From Symbiodinium natans (taxonomy: Eukaryota > Sar > Dinophyceae > Suessiales > Symbiodiniaceae): DNA of 64,000 nt. Below are positions 49,560-60,925 of the stretch, piece by piece (positions within the stretch are counted from its first letter, which is position 1; each line of letters starts with the position of its first letter). Where the stretch lies: contig CAJNDS010002289.1 in the NCBI GenBank assembly GCA_905221605.1, positions 140,001 to 204,000 of the forward strand, read 5' to 3'. Below the pieces are notes generated by a model. It was not told the DNA's origin and searched no databases. It saw only the letters and a program-made list of their open reading frames with translations. The position numbers and the translations under genes were made by a program.

Positions 49560-50080
49560 ACCAAACCCTAAGCCCTAGAAACCCCTCGCTGCCTTGGCCC
49601 AGTTGTGAGCCCGGCCCCGTTTCACCTTCCCAAAATTGCCCCAAAACCGAAGCCAGAAACCCAAGCAAAAAACACCGAAAACCGGACAGGGCACAGGGCA
49701 GGGCAGGTCACAGGACAGGAGGGGGAATTGAGCCAGGGACCCTTGGGTTGCAAGGCAGCTCGAAGGGCCACTGGGCCATCCGGGGCCTGCAAAATGCAAA
49801 AATCGCAGGAGGGCTTAGAGGGGGGGTGCAATCCCGAAAGGGGCCAAAAAAAGCGAAGTTTTCAAAAATAGAGTGTGTTTTTTCAATAAATGAAAAAAAG
49901 GAAAAAACGGCCGGCTGCACCGGCCGGCGAAGCCGGCCGATTTGTTTTCTACTGTCATATGCAAAAGCAAAGGGAAAGGAAAGGGGAGGGGGCTCGGGTG
50001 GGGAGGGAGGGCTGCCCAAAGTGATTGCGAACTCAGCCCTCCGACCCCTTGGGTCTAAGCACAGTGTTTGAAAGGGTGTT
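49560..50080. other. GC-rich unique block with an inverted repeat
   Basis: Non-telomeric sequence with overlapping short frames on both strands, no recognisable protein. Contains a strong hairpin GGCCGGC...GCCGGCC (about 49909-49940) and, at 49715-49785, a tRNA-like segment on the minus strand. Confidence 0.55.
49715..49785 (-). ncRNA. tRNA-derived SINE-like head with A and B boxes
   Basis: On the minus strand TGGCCCAGTGG (49778-49768) fits the RNA polymerase III A box and GGCTCAATTCC (49734-49724) fits the B box, at tRNA-like spacing, with CCTTGCAACCCAAGG between. The ends do not form a proper acceptor stem, so a SINE or tRNA pseudogene is likelier than a working tRNA. Confidence 0.5.
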
Positions 50081-51281
50081 CCTGTCCAGATATTGTTTAG
50101 CCTGATTGTTTGTCCTTGTTTTCTTCAGGGTTAAACCCTAAACCCCTAAACCCCAAACCCCAAATCCTGAGGACCTAAACTTAAACCTGAACCCTAGGGC
50201 CCTAAACCCGAAACCCTAAACCCTACCCAAACCCTAAGGCCCTAAACCCTACGGCCCTAAGGCCCTAAGGCTCTGAGGCCCTGAGGCCCTAAGGCCCCAA
50301 AACCCTAAGGCCCTAAGGCCCCAAGGCCCCAAGCCCCAAGGCCCCAAGGCCCCAAGGCCCTAAGGCCCCTAAGGCCCTAAGGCCCCAAGGCCCTAAGGCC
50401 CCTAAGGCCCCTAAGGCCCCGAACCCTAAACTCTCGAGTGCCGTCTGATGCTTTTGCACCGCAGGTGCCACTCGGTCCTTCAGGCGCCAGGGCTCCGTGT
50501 TCAGGGTTTAGGGGTTTGGGTTTAGGGTTTAGGGTTCAGGGTCAAGGGTTTAGGGTTTAGGGTTTGGGGTTTGGGGTTTAGGGTTAAGGGCTCCGGGTTC
50601 AGGGTTCAGCGGTTTGGGGTTGTGTTTTTTAGGGTTTTGTGTTAGGGGTTTAGGGTTTAGGGTGTAGGGGGGTTTAGTGGTTTAGGGGGTTTGGGGGTTT
50701 AGGGGTTTCGGGTTTTGGGGTTTTGGGGTTGTGGGGCTTGAGGGGTTTAGATCACATAGAGTTGTAGGGTTTTAGTGTTACGGTGTGCAGTAGAGCTATA
50801 AAAGCCCTTCAGGGTAGTGGAGCCTTTTAGGGTCGCGTAGGGCTTCGGAGGTCAATAAAGCCAGAAATCCTGCAAGCCCAAGTCACAAGACCAGCTGCAA
50901 GCCGCTGACCTGAGAAGTCGAAAGTGCCGAAAATGCAGGGGAGGGGGGAACCCTAAACCCCAAACCCTACACCCTAAACCCTGAACCCTAAACCCTAAAC
51001 CCTAAACCCTAATATAAATCCTAAGCCCAAGCCTCAGACACTAGATCCTATAGGTGCCCCCGCAGGATGTCTCGATGTAGAGAACTGGCAACGCGTTGTA
51101 GCAATCAATGGCGCCCTAAACCCCGCAAACCCTCAACCCCTAGACCCTAGGCCCGACTTGGGCTGAAGCCTTTAGAGTTACGAGTCTGAACCCAAACCCG
51201 AAACCCGAAGCCCGAAACCTAAACCCGAAACCCGAAATCCTAAACCCTAAACCCGAAACCCGAAACCCTAAACCCAACTCG

Positions 51282-51319
<38 letters not shown>

Positions 51320-51808
51320 TGACTAAGACCTTTTGGGGCCCATGTCCTCTGGGCGCGTCCCGAGCCAGGAGTCGGGAGCCCCAGAGGAACGAGGGCTTCA
51401 GGTTTTGGAGGATCTGGGTGGTTGAAGGTTTAGGGTTTAGGGTTTAGGGTTCAGGGTTTAGGGTTTAGGGTTTGGGGTTGGGGTTTTGGGGTTTAGGGTT
51501 TCGGGTTAGGTGGTCTTAGGGTGTCAGGGCTTTAGGGTGTCTTGGTCTTCAGGTTTAGAGTTGAGAGGGTTTCCGGCTGTTAGGGCTTTCGGGTTTAGGC
51601 TTGACTGCGCTTGGTTTACTGCAGCTCTCTCTCTCTCTCTCCCTCTCTCTCTCTCTCTTTCTTTCTTTCTCTCTCTCTCTCTCTCCAAGCAATTGAGAGG
51701 ACGCGTGCTCTGTGGTGTGATCCGGATCTGACTTGTTAGGGTTAGTATTGTTGGTGAGACCTCGAGGTCCGATCTCAGGACAACGATGGGGGTTTAGGCT
51801 CAGAGGCT
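50081..51808. repeat. Telomere-like variants and low-complexity tracts
   Basis: CCCTAAA and GGCCCTAA/GGCCCCAA octamers (50130-50425), a small island with CGCAG|GTGCCACTCGG (50465-50498, possible short exon), TTTAGGG and TTTGGGG (50505-50720), CCCTAAA (50950-51015), an island at 51066-51115 after CCCGCAG|G (reads MSRCRELATRCSNQW), CCCGAAA/CCCTAAA (51187-51275), poly-C (51285-51319), TTTAGGG (51428-51475) and a CT-rich microsatellite (51625-51686). Confidence 0.7.
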
Positions 51809-51905
51809 GGGATGTCCCCGCTTATTCTAACAGTCCTTCATAGGGATTATAGTACCCCCTATTATGACCCCTAGTAAGGACTGTTAGTATAAGGGGGGAC
51901 ATCCC
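51809..51905. mobile_element. Foldback/MITE-like element, GGGATGTCCCCC family
   Basis: 97 bp; ends GGGATGTCCCCGCTTATTCTA and TTAGTATAAGGGGGGACATCCC. Interior ACAGTCCTTCATAGGGATTATAGTA pairs imperfectly with CCCCTAGTAAGGACTGT. Confidence 0.8.
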
Positions 51906-52222
51906 AACTCAGAGGCTTTCGTGGTGGAGGTTTGGATGGATTGTTGGGGGTCAAGGAAGTGGAAGGCAAGCTGTGGAAAGGCCATCAAAGGTCTCTGATC
52001 GTGGTTGGGGCGCACATAACGCTGGGGGCTTTTTGGGACTTCAGCTCCTACTGGCCCCAACGCTTAAACCTACTCCCTAACACAAAAGGTCCGGCCAAAA
52101 AAGCTTCAAAGCCTTTTAGGCCCCTGCAACATGGCCCCTTGTCTTTGTGAGAGGTTCCGCAACATGGGGGCCTTTTGGGTTCGACATGCAAGGGCTCCGC
52201 CATGAAGGGCCGCTGCCCATCT
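51906..52222. other. Unique segment with a short open frame
   Basis: A 72-codon plus-strand frame at 51932-52150 (MDGLLGVKEVEGKLW...) is open and not made of repeat, but it has no splice signals, homology or codon bias that I can point to. Function unknown; possibly chance. Confidence 0.3.
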
Positions 52223-53488
52223 CCTCCGTCAACCCGAGACCTTAAACCCTAAACCCCAAACCCTAAACCCTAAACCCTAAACCCTAAACCCTAAACCCTA
52301 ACCCTAAACCCTAAACCCTAAACCCTAAACCCTAAACCCTAAACCCTAAACCCTAAACCCTAAACCCTAACCCTAAACCCTAAACCCCTAAACCCTAAAC
52401 CCTAAACCCTAAACCCTAAACCGTGAGGTCGCTTGCCTCGCTGCACCAGGCACAGCAGCTACCGGGCTCGGGCTTCTGCATGCAAAGTGGATCCGGAGTT
52501 CGGCAGGGTTCGAGGTTTAGGGGTTTATGGGGTTTAGGGGTTTAGGGGTTTAGGGGTTTAGGGGTTTAGGGTTTAGGGGTTAGGGGTTTAGTTTAGGGTG
52601 GGTTAAGGGGTTTAGGGGTTTAGGGGTTTAGGGGTTTAGGGGTTTAGGGGTTTAGGGGTTTAGGGGTTTAGGGGTTTAGGGGTTTAGGGGTTTAGGGGTT
52701 TAGTGGTCGAGGGTTTAGGGGTTTAGTGGTCGAGGGTTTAGGGTTAGGGTTTCGGGGTTCGAGGCTTAGGGTTTTTTGGGTGTTTGGGGCTTTAGGGTTT
52801 TGGGGTTTAATTAGGGCTTAGGGGTTTAGGGTTTAGAGTTGTAGAGTGTTAGGGGTGCAGGGTTTAGGGTTGAATGGTTGAAGGGATTGCGGGGCCACCA
52901 GGCCGCAATTAAGAGATGCCTTCGTTCAGAAGGGCTTCGGGGCTTCAGGATTATGGGTTTTGGTTTTTTTTGGGTTTAGGGTTTAGGGATTAGGGTTACC
53001 AGTTTAGGGTTTAGGTTTTCGGTTCTAGGTTTAGAGTTTAGTTTAGGGTTCGTCGGGACATTCGGACAGCTGGGTGGGTTGCTTTTTCATCTTGCTCCAA
53101 CTCCAATCATGGGGCCGCTGTCGCGCAACATGCGGAGCATCTGTGGGTGCACAACATCTACCCTAAACCCTAAACCCTAAACCCTAAACCCTAAACCCTA
53201 AACCCTAAACCCTAAACCCTAAACCCTAAACCCTAAACCCTAAACCCTAAAGCCTAAAGCCCTGGATCCCGGACGCTGACACCCTGAAAAAACGAAGCCC
53301 TAAACCTTAAAACAACGACGCAAGCGGACTTCCTGAAGGCCCTGGACTCTTGCGATGTCCTCGTCCCCTATATTCCCCTTGGGAATTTTACTTTTGTTTA
53401 TATAAAACCCAAGAGGATATTAAACTCATTTCTACTAAGGTTCTAAGGGGAGTATAGCCCCGGGCATCAGGCTGTTCAATGTCTGCAG
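52223..53488. repeat. CCCTAAA, TTTAGGGG octamer and CCCTAAA arrays with islands
   Basis: CCCTAAA (52238-52422), a GC-rich island (52425-52512), (TTTAGGGG)n octamers (52513-52715), degenerate TTTAGGG to 53050, an island with open frame HGAAVAQHAEHLWVHNIY (53107-53160), CCCTAAA (53160-53255), an exon-like island DFLKALDSCDVLV (53325-53366), and a small inverted-repeat element CTATATTCCCCTT...AAGGGGAGTATAG (53367-53458). Confidence 0.7.
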
Positions 53489-53560
53489 GGCACGCAAATG
53501 GGGGCTTGGAATGAGAAGGAGAAGCAAGGGCAGCTGCGGCCTCGCCTACCCTGCCAAGCT
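53489..53560 (+). other. Candidate exon upstream of a terminal exon
   Basis: ATGTCTGCAG|G acceptor, frame GTQMGAWNEKEKQGQ then LRPRLPCQA, and either GT at 53561 or GC at 53553 as donor; only the GC donor keeps frame with the exon at 53631. Likely the penultimate exon of the same gene. Confidence 0.45.
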
Positions 53561-53630
53561 GTCGGGATTAGGGTTTAGGGTCGGTTTAGGGTTTAGGGTT
53601 TAGGGTTTAGGGTTTAGGGTTTAGGGCCAG

Positions 53631-53770
53631 ACAAGACGAGGTGGAGGTTCCTCTGCCATTTGGACTGGGGCAACCTTCTTGGAAAGCTGGAGAAAAAGCC
53701 GGTTTTCCAGGAGTGGGTCGAGAACATGAGGACCAAGTACTCCAATGATATTTCTCTTTACCTCCGCTAA
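53631..53770 (+). other. Terminal exon of an unrecognised protein
   Basis: From the repeat boundary TTTAGGGCCAG a clean frame runs DKTRWRFLCHLDWGN, LLGKLEKKPVFQEWV, ENMRTKYSNDISLYL, R and TAA. Amino-acid composition is that of a globular protein and third positions favour G or C. The acceptor is either GGCCAG|A or the last telomere unit, TTTAG|GG. The stop TAA is shared with the CCGCTAAACCCTAAG repeat that follows. Family not recognised from the sequence. Confidence 0.6.
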
Positions 53771-54096
53771 ACCCTAAGCCCTAAGCCCCCTCAACCCTAC
53801 CGAGACTTCGGTTCAAAGGGGGCCAGTTCTCCAGCGCGTGGGCCCGCTAAGCCCTAAACCCCCTAAGCCCCAAACACGAACCCCCCAACGCCTTATGTGG
53901 GTGTTTCCGATATTCGGGGTACCCTTTATTGGGGTCATTATAAGGGGATCCTACTATTTGGGTCTCGCTTAAGAGTCTGCTATTTTCGTAACCCCCCCCC
54001 CCCCCCCCAATATTAAGGGGATCCTACCATTTGCGTCTCTATCAAGGGCCCCATATTTTCGTAACCCCCCCCCCACACAACACCCTGAAGCTGCAG
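53771..54096. other. Repeat and GGGGTTTCCGA-family elements
   Basis: CCCTAAG units, then a GTGGGTGTTTCCGATATTCGGGGTACC element (about 53896-54000) with a partial tandem copy of its right end (GGGGATCCTACCATTTG..., 54016-54070) separated by poly-C. Confidence 0.6.
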
Positions 54097-54168
54097 CCAT
54101 CCACGGTACACATGCACACCATGCGGCTTCGGACCAGGGAAGCGCTGGCACACCGAGAGTTTCTCAGG
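54097..54168 (+). other. Candidate internal exon, unknown protein
   Basis: AAGCTGCAG acceptor, 24 open codons PSTVHMHTMRLRTRE then ALAHREFLR, donor CAGG|GTATCG. CCCTAAA follows. Product not recognised. Confidence 0.35.
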
Positions 54169-54329
54169 GTATCGCCAGCCCTAAGCCCTAAACCCTAAAC
54201 CCTAAACCCTGAACCCTAAACCCTAAACCCTAAACAGCGGCATCATGTTTTGGAGGGCTCGACTTCGGATGACTCAAGGGCTCAGGCGAAGCGAGTTCAG
54301 GTCTCGGGGAACTGAGTAAGTGGGTCATA

Positions 54330-54427
54330 CAGGGGTCGGAATAGTTGCTAGTAGTATTCCCTTATGGTTCCTTTACATTTATACTATCATAACCCCTCAA
54401 AACTCTATTCTCATTATTAAGGGCCCC
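54330..54427. mobile_element. Repeat element, AGGGGTCGGAAT family
   Basis: Reads AGGGGTCGGAATAGTTGC to ATTCTCATTATTAAGGGCC, the reference intact copy for the family also present at 47226-47336 and 63045-63230. Confidence 0.6.
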
Positions 54428-54441
54428 CGGCTTGCACGAAG

Positions 54442-54557
54442 GCCGTCCAGCTAGCATCCGACGAGTCTGCATCGCGGAGGCAGGAAAGCAGCTCCCTCTT
54501 GAACCGCACACCCTACCAGGCATGAGACGTGCTCATTGTGGTGAATATTCTCATTGA
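54442..54557 (+). other. Candidate terminal exon, unknown protein
   Basis: CACGAAG|G acceptor, frame RPASIRRVCIAEAGK, QLPLEPHTLPGMRRA, HCGEYSH and TGA. The first 25 codons are GC-rich, the last ten AT-rich, so the real exon may end earlier at a GC donor near 54518. Confidence 0.35.
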
Positions 54558-56408
54558 ATATTTCAGTATATTTCGCAGCATATTGGGTTCCAATATCTTA
54601 TAGCAGTGTAAAGCATACTGTGTTGCACATACTACATCATTGCATCATACGAATTCATATTCGTTGTACATGGGGGGTAGCATTTTGTAGCGGAAGGGGA
54701 AACGGCCCCCCCCCCCCCCCCCTCCCCCCCTCTCCTCCCCCTGCCCGCCCCGGCTGTTCGGTGTAGGGTTGAGGTCGAGCATCTCCGACACTGATCCCTT
54801 TCAATCTTGCGGGTCCTTTTGGGCGATCTCCCTTGAAACCCGATGTTTTCTGCGGGATGAAGGCTGTGTGCATGTTCGCTCCCTCTTTGGGTTTGATGTT
54901 TATAGTTTAGGTTGCAGGGTTGATGGGCTCTTGTTAAGGAACTAGGACCGGGAGCAGGCCCTTCTTTTTCATTTTTTAGGGTTGGGGTTCCCTTATAATC
55001 CCCTTACAACCAAAAAGGGTACCCTTTTATTCCTAATTTACTCCCGGGTCTAGTGTTAAGGAAGATCCTGCAAAATCCAAAGCCCCCCCATCGGCCAGGG
55101 ACTCGCTGTTCGAAACAGGCCAGCCGCGGGGTGTGGTCCACACCTGAAACCCCAGGGTTTAGGGTTTAGGGTTTAGGGAAACCCTAGACCCAAACCCTGG
55201 GGCGGGGGGCGGGGGGGGGGGGGGGGGGGGGTGAGGGGGGTCGGGAAGGTTTCGGGTTCGGTGCGGATAGGGTTTAGGGTTTGGGTTCAGGGTCCAAAGG
55301 TTTTGGGGTTTAAAGAGTTCGAGGTTTGTGTTGGAGGGGGCCTAGGCCGCAGGGTTTTGGGAGCTTTGTTTGTCTTCAGCCTGACACTGCTGAGCTCCGC
55401 TTCCCTTTGCTTTCTGCGTTCGCTCAATAATTTCCCAGAGGGCACCGTTGGTAGTTGTGAATTACCCTAAACCCTAAACCCTAAACCCTAAACCCTAAAC
55501 CCTAAACCCTAAACCCTAAACCCTAAACCCTAAACCCTAAACCCTAAACCCTAAATCCCTAAATCCCTAAACCCTAAACCCTAAACCCTAAACCCTAAAC
55601 CCTAAACCCTAAACCCTAAACCCTAAACCCTATCTCCAAACCCCCAAACCACAAACACCCGGCCGGGATGAAGAGGTCAGCGTCCTGATGGCGACGCGGG
55701 CTCAGTGAGTTGCGTTCTGTTCCTGAAAACTGTTCAGGGCTTCTTTTAGGGTTTAGGGTTTAGGGTTTAGGGTTTAGGGCTACTGAAGGGTTTTGGTTGA
55801 GGTTGAGGGGTAGGGTTTAGGGCTGCTTTAGGCTTTTGGTTAAGGTTCAAGGGTAGCTTCGACCTTAGTTCGACCTCAGGCTGTAGATTAAGGTTTATTT
55901 AGGTGTAGTTTAGGGTTTTGGGCTACTTTAGGTTGTTGTTGTTTAAGGTTTCGAGACTTAACTTAGGTTTTAGGGCTTCGGTTTTTGGTTGGGGGTTTGG
56001 GGTTTTGTTTTTGGTGTCGTATTCCGATGACGACTGCGCAGCTTTCTTGCAAGGGCACGGAAACGATTAGCAGAGGCTCTTCGGCGGCTTTTTTCTCCAA
56101 CTCACGAAGGGGATCTGAGTCGGACCAAACTTGGAGATAAGTCTACTTTTATCCTAGATAGAGGACTCAGGGGGCTTGTAAGTACCGTTGTAACTGGGGT
56201 TATACGTGCCCATGCACCTCCAAGTAGTGGAGGGCGGGTGGCGAAAGAGATTGAGTCTGCGGTGTCCTCTCCTCAGAGAGTCTTGTTGACTTGTCCTGGT
56301 GGTGTTTGCCGTCTTTGTCCTGACCATACCCGTCCCGCTCATGCCTAAACCCTAAACCCTAAACCCGAAACCCTAAACCCTAAACCCTAAACCCTCTACC
56401 TGGTGCAG
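54558..56408. other. Mixed spacer, foldback copies and telomere-like arrays
   Basis: An AT-rich segment (54558-54670), poly-C (54705-54729), a CTAGGACCGGGAG foldback (54942-55053), a TTTAGGG/CCCTAGA inverted junction (55154-55192), poly-G (55208-55231), CCCTAAA (55464-55632), TTTAGGG variants (55745-56010), a TACTTGGAGG-family foldback (56129-56226) and CCCTAAA (56345-56395). No gene supported. Confidence 0.6.
54942..55053. mobile_element. Foldback/MITE-like element, CTAGGACCGGGAG family
   Basis: 112 bp; ends CTAGGACCGGGAGCA and TACTCCCGGGTCTAG are inverted complements, interior GGTTCCCTTATAATCCCCTTA...AAAAGGGTACCCTTT. Siblings at 28618-28731 and 31443-31570. Confidence 0.75.
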
Positions 56409-56549
56409 AAGCGGAGCGTTTTACACCGGACGGCGTCAACAGCTTGCGCCCTCAGAGCGCCTCGAAATTGGGGCACCCCTTGTGGGTCCGTGCGGCACCC
56501 TCAACAGGAACCCCACTTCAGAGAACTACCCAAAGAAGCAAAATTCCTA
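56409..56549 (+). other. Candidate internal exon, unknown protein
   Basis: TGGTGCAG acceptor after CCCTAAA repeat, then 46 open codons (AERFTPDGVNSLRPQ, SASKLGHPLWVRAAP, STGTPLQRTTQRSKI) and a canonical donor CCTA|GTAAGC. One of the longest and best-bounded anonymous exons in the window. Serine/threonine- and arginine-rich; family not recognised. Confidence 0.5.
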
Positions 56550-58010
56550 GTAAGCTCTCACCTTCCCCCAAAAACCTAAACCCTTAACCCTTAAACCCTA
56601 AACCCTAAACCCCTTAACCCTAAACCCAAAACCCTTAAACCCTCAACCCTTAAACCCTAAACCCCTTAACCCTTAAACCCTTAACCCTTAAACCCTAAAC
56701 CCTAAACCCCTAAACCTTTAACCCTAAACCCTAAACCCTTAAACCCTAAACCCCGGAGCCCTCCCCAGGATTTAATGCAGTCGCTGCTGACACCCGAGGC
56801 TGGGCCTTGGCCTGGGGTTTAGGGTTTAGGGTTTAGGGTTTAGGGTTTAGGGTTTAGGGTTTAGGGTTTAGGGTTTAGGGTTCAGGGTTTAGGGTTTAGG
56901 GTTTAAAGGTTTATAGGGTTTTGGATTTAGGGTTTAGGGCTTAATTTAGGGTTTAGGTTTCATTTCGGGTTTAGGGTTCAAGGTTTAGGAGGGTTTCATG
57001 TAGGGTGTAGGGTTTAGGGTTTAGGGTTTAGGGTTTAATTAGGGTTTAGGGTTTAGGGTTTAGGATTTAGGGTTTAGCGTTTAGGGTTTAGGCTTTAGGG
57101 TTTAGGGTTAGGGTTAGCTGGGCTTAGGGTATCGGGTTACTTGGGTTCAGGGGTCGAGGTGACAGTGAAGAGACGGGCAGTGCACAGCTGGAGGCTTGTG
57201 GTTGGGGTTTAGGGTTTAGGGTTTAGGGTTCAGGGTTCAGGGTTCAGGGTTTAGGGTTTAGGGTTTAGGGTTTCAGGGTTCAGGGTTTAGGGTTTAGGGT
57301 TTAGGGTTCAGGCTTCAGGGTTCAGGGTTTAGGGTTTAGGGTTTGGAGTTTAGGGTTTAGGCTTCTAAAGTCTCTGAACCCTCAATGCTAAACCATCCAC
57401 CCCAAACTCGAAAGGGCTCGAGGCCCCACTCTCGTACCCTATGCCCTAAAACCCTAAAGCCTCAACTCTAAACAGCCCTAAGCCCCAAACCCGTCCCGTG
57501 GGCCAAGAATGCAAACGACTCTGCAAGAACACCCTGAACCCTAAACCCTAAACCCTCAGCTCGCAACCCTGATACCAGAATACCCTGAGAGCCCTGAACT
57601 CCAAAGCCCAGAGCCCCAAAACGCTGCGACCTTCCCTACGAAGAAGCCAGAACTCCATACCTTAAGCCCTAAAAAGAAACCCTAAAGCCCCAAAGCCTAA
57701 ATCGGATCGTGCTCAAGGTTTTTAAAGCCCATGCTTATTAGTAATGTAGGCAACCTTTACCCCTGTAGAATCCCTATAGAACCCAGTGTACAAGGACAAC
57801 AATAAGGGGTCTAAGATGTTGTTCTGGCAGTAAAGCCCTTCTCAGCTACCTGGAGCGTAACCACCATTCCACGGTTGGAGGGCGCGTAGGAGGCAACCCT
57901 AAGCTACACCCGAAACCGCCCTGATGCCTAAACCTGCGAAGCAGGCGATGCATCTTCTCCAGGCGGGCGATGGCCACAGCCCTAGAACCCAGAACCCTAA
58001 ACCCTAAACC
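56550..58010. repeat. CCCTTAAA variants, long TTTAGGG array, spacer
   Basis: CCCTTAA/CCCTAAA (56575-56755), an island, TTTAGGG arrays with TTCAGGG blocks (56812-57130 and 57205-57365), then unique sequence to 58010. An island at 57924-57980 reads open as MPKPAKQAMHLLQAGDGHS. Confidence 0.75.
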
Positions 58011-60925
58011 CTAAACCCTAAACCCTAAACCCTAAACCCTAAACTACAGGAGGGGGTTAGGGCTTAGCCCGAAAGACCGCGAACCCGACAAACCCCGAGC
58101 TGCCTGCCGGAGGACACACGTGCTGAAATTTGTTGCGCAAGCATGATCGTAACCCTCACGGTGAAACTGGATTAGACCCTAAACCCTCAACCCTCAACCC
58201 TCGACCCTCGACCCTCAACCCTCAACCCTCAACCCTCAACCCTAAACCCTAAACCCTAAACCCTCGAGGTGGGGCTTAGCAAGGCCCAGTAGACACCCTC
58301 CGGGGGTGTCGAAGGGGTGGTCCGGGCCATGGAGGAGGGAGGGCATGGAGGCCCGCTATGGGTTCTATTTTTCCAGCGGCCATACTTTCAGACATTTAGG
58401 GTGTAGGGTTTAGGGTACTCTTTTGGGGGTCCCTTCAAGGGGGATTTACGGTATACAAGGGGTACCCCTGTTTTGCGAAGTACCCATATGAGGGTGGTAG
58501 CCCGAAAAAGGGAATGTGAAAGTCCTAGAGCTGAGGAAGGTCATGTCGCGGCGGGTTGCGAGGGAACGTGAACCTTGGGGCGCACACCACAGCGCGCATC
58601 TCGTGCGGCGCCGTGCGCGGAGCGTGTGACGCATCTGAACCCTAAATAAACCTGACAAGTCGAGTGGGGATGGACGCCATTGTCCTTACAGTGATCTTGC
58701 GCACAAATCCCAATTGGCCCGCTGCAACAAAAAACTTAAAATACACGACTCCAAGATTACGCCACAAGACCTCAATGGCCGCCCGAGAGGCCCCAAGAGT
58801 CCCAAGAGCGGCCCATTCCAGGCAGAATTGCCTATCAACTGCCTTCTGCAAACAATTCTGCTTTCCCCTTTCTTACCCCAGTTTGCCTTCCCCCAAAACT
58901 TTCGCCCAACACTTTCGCGTGAAACCTCGCCCAAATCTCCGGGCACGAAGACTTTTCAGTCTCTACAGACCCTATCTGTGACTCCCGAAAATTAGTAGGT
59001 TGAAACGCCCTCAACAAAAGGGTATAACCCCTCGAAGAAATAGGTGAACGGAGTCCCAGTGAACCTAAAACATGGGGCAGTGGCCCCCCTCGAAAATGGG
59101 GCGTAACCCCTCCCCCCCCCCCCCCCCCAAAAAAAAAGGTGAATAATAAAATTAAGGAAGCAAAGCACAAGAGGCAAATCGAACCCCAGATAAACCCTAA
59201 ACCCGAAACCCGAGACCCTAAACCCGAAACCCGAAACCCGCCCGAGCGCTCCTAACGCCGGCGCTGGCAGCCCAGGCCCGCAACTCCAAAGTGAAGCGCG
59301 GCGCTCGGACTCCGCCGGTTTAAGGTTTAGGGTTTAGGGTTTAGGGTTTAGGGTTTGGGGGCGGATAAAGGGCAAAGGGTCATAGTGTTTAGGGCTTTGG
59401 GCTGTTTAAAAGTTTAGGGTCGCTGGTGGGTTTGTATGGCCCAAGACCCTGACCCCAAGAAGCCCTCAACCCTATCAAAGCGACAATGCAACCGTCCTAT
59501 AAACCCTAAAAACCCTAAACCCTAAACCCTAAACCCTAAACTCCTTCAGCCCCGGTATGGTTGAAACCCCGAAGGCAGCACACCCAAGTGGGGGTTTCCG
59601 AAATTCGGGGGTGCCTTAGTCGGGTCCTTGTTCTACTTGTCAAAATTATGATCCCTTTTGGGGTACCCTACATATTAGGTGCCGTATGATAACAGGGATC
59701 CAAAATTGGCCATCATTTTGACAGCCACCCATTTGGGGTCCCTTATTTTCCTAAACCCCCAAGTAGCATCGGGCAGTCATCATGATCCCCAAACCCTAAA
59801 CCGTTTGCCACGCGGGGGTTCACGAACATAAGGGCCCCCTAATCTTGTCCCCAAATAGTAGGATTCCCACATAATCAGGACCTTCTTGGGGTACCCTCCT
59901 AAGAAGGATGTTTTCCTTATAATCAGGACCCCAAGAAGGCACCCCCTACTTTCGGAAACCCCCATGTGCCCTGAATGAATAGCACGGAAATTGTTCGAAG
60001 CCCGGGCTTCCTGGTGCCCAGGACGACTCTGGTTTGTTCCAGGAGGCTGGGATCAAGGGTTTAGGGTGTTTAGGTTTAGTGTTGTAGGTGTTTAGGGGTC
60101 AGGGCTTTTTAGTGTTCTGAGGGGTGTTTTGATAACCTTCATAATTCTGAACATGAACCAATACTTGTTTGTGATAGTCAGGTGGCAGTTGAACTTAACC
60201 CTAAACCCCCAAACCCTAGCCCTTAATCGCCCTAAGGACCCATGAACCTCCAAAATCAGGGTCGAAGGATCAAGCTCAGGGCGGAGGGAGGCGTGGGCAG
60301 CATGACCCAAACTCAAAATTGAGAGCCCATGCTAGAGGCTCCAAACAGTTTAAGCCCTAAAGCCCTACAACCCTAGAACCCTAAAACCCTTAAATCCCTA
60401 AATGCCTCAGAAAGTCCCTACCAAAAACAACCCTACAAGCCCCTAGACCTGGTGTTCAGCTTGCAGGTTAGAAAGCCCTTGAAATCCCTAAACATCCCTC
60501 GGAAACCCTACCCAAACGAAACCCTAAACCCTAAACCCTAAACCCTAAACCCTAAACCCTAAACCCTAAACCCTAAACCCTAAACCCTAAACCCTAAACC
60601 CTAAACCCTAAACCCTAAACCCTAAACCCTAAACCCTAAACCCTAAACCCTAACCATAAACCCTAAACCCTAAACCCTAAACCCTAAACCCTAAACCCTA
60701 AACCCTAAACCCTAAACCCTAAACCCTAAACCCTAAACCCTAAACCCTAAACCCTAAACCCTAGACCTAGCCTTCATCTTGCAGGCTGATGCCTGATTTC
60801 TAGGGGCGCCTTCTTGGGGTCCTGATTATTGGGAATCCTACTACTTAGGGGTCGATATTAGAGGGGTGCCCTAGTTTCGGAAGCCCCTAAAATCCGCAAG
60901 CATCCCGAAGAAACCCTACCTTTTT
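58011..60925. other. Spacer, GGGGTTTCCGA-family elements and a long CCCTAAA array
   Basis: CCCTAAA/CCCTCAA (58172-58265), a largely unique block (58270-59165) with overlapping short frames on both strands and no recognised family, poly-C/poly-A (59111-59138), TTTAGGG (59325-59358), elements with ends GGGGGTTTCCGA and TTTCGGAAACCCCC (about 59585-59765, 59811-59965, 60798-60893), and a long CCCTAAA array (60519-60765). Confidence 0.6.

Noticed and set aside
58642-58981. Overlapping 69-105-codon frames on both strands
   Set aside because: Neither strand has splice signals, family resemblance or clear third-position bias.
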